From Lumbricus terrestris (Eukaryota; Annelida; Clitellata; Crassiclitellata; Lumbricidae): 64,000 nt of DNA. Each line of letters opens with the position of its first letter. Within the stretch, counting starts at the first letter, position 1. Both the position numbers and the translations under genes were made by a program. The stretch lies in NCBI GenBank assembly GCA_949752735.1, contig OX457042.1:35477289-35541288 (forward strand). Reading direction: 5' to 3'. The notes below the pieces were generated by a model that saw nothing but the letters and a program-made list of their open reading frames with translations, made no database searches and was not told where the DNA came from. Positions 63,763-64,000 of the stretch are shown one piece after another.

Positions 63763-64000
63763 CCAAGGCCGTAGCTAGGGGGTGTTTTGGGTGATTGAAC
63801 ACCCCCGAAATGGAAAATGCGAAAAAAAATAATGCTTTTACGAGCACATGATGTAAAATGCATGAAATGAAACAATGAAAACACCCACCAAAATGAAAAA
63901 TGGTAAAAAATAATTAACTAGTTGGTCATATTTTTCTAAAATTTTGATCGATGACCAAAAAGTCATCAGTTTTTTGGGAAGGGAAATTGAACACCTGTTT
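63763..64000. mobile_element. CAAGGCCGTAGC-family MITE, cut by window end
   Basis: CCAAGGCCGTAGCTAGGGGG, then TGTTTTGGGTGATTGAACAC. The reverse orientation of the family at 41809 and 50869. It continues past the window. Confidence 0.7.

Overview
The window is animal nuclear DNA, most likely from a marine invertebrate. It is AT-rich, intron-rich and packed with transposons, MITEs, tRNA-derived SINEs and microsatellites. The frequent word TAGGCCTA and the kringle exons suggest a deuterostome such as an echinoderm, hemichordate or amphioxus, but the sequence alone does not settle this.

The centrepiece is a nearly complete Maverick/Polinton, a virus-like self-synthesising transposon, at 8251-26029 (17,779 bp). 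A perfect 6-bp target duplication (ATTGTA) flanks it. Its ends are AG...CT, with inverted repeats of about 0.5 kb built from a 30-bp tandem unit. It carries a protein-primed family B DNA polymerase, a retroviral-type integrase with chromodomain, an adenain-like protease, an A32/FtsK-like packaging ATPase, candidate major and minor capsid proteins and a PLA2-like protein. It also has a pX-like core protein, two paralogous C1q-like fibre proteins, an HNH-like protein, a SAP/NUMOD-like protein and several Polinton orphans. Genes are packed virus-style, with spacers of 2-30 bp. A TATAAA/AATAAA-like motif abuts most start codons. A frameshift in the ATPase, a nonsense codon in a small dUTPase-like gene and a shortened integrase show decay. 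A tandem duplication inside it created a chimeric gene (15551-15868).

The Polinton sits in one copy (A) of a segmental duplication: 7775-8250 plus 26030-28620. The other copy (B, 52074-57780) keeps a paralogous near-empty site. Each copy holds the 5' end of a gene for a secreted kringle protein: a signal-peptide exon, a short linker exon, then phase 1-1 kringle exons at 31704 and 33350 (A) or at 60869, 61430 and 62922 (B). hAT-type MITEs with 8-bp duplications have inserted differently into the two copies.

A second large element, 38563-47272 (8,710 bp), has 258-bp inverted repeats that look identical by eye, a TTAA duplication, a transposase-like gene split by a hAT MITE, and a second spliced gene. 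It fits the Kolobok/TTAA class.

The rest is a 67-bp satellite (2455-5845), a gypsy LTR remnant (6.7-7.7 kb), decayed mariner, gypsy and non-LTR fragments, several MITE families, and long (ATGT)n, (ATC)n and (CTA)n microsatellites. No rRNA, CRISPR or functional tRNA was seen.
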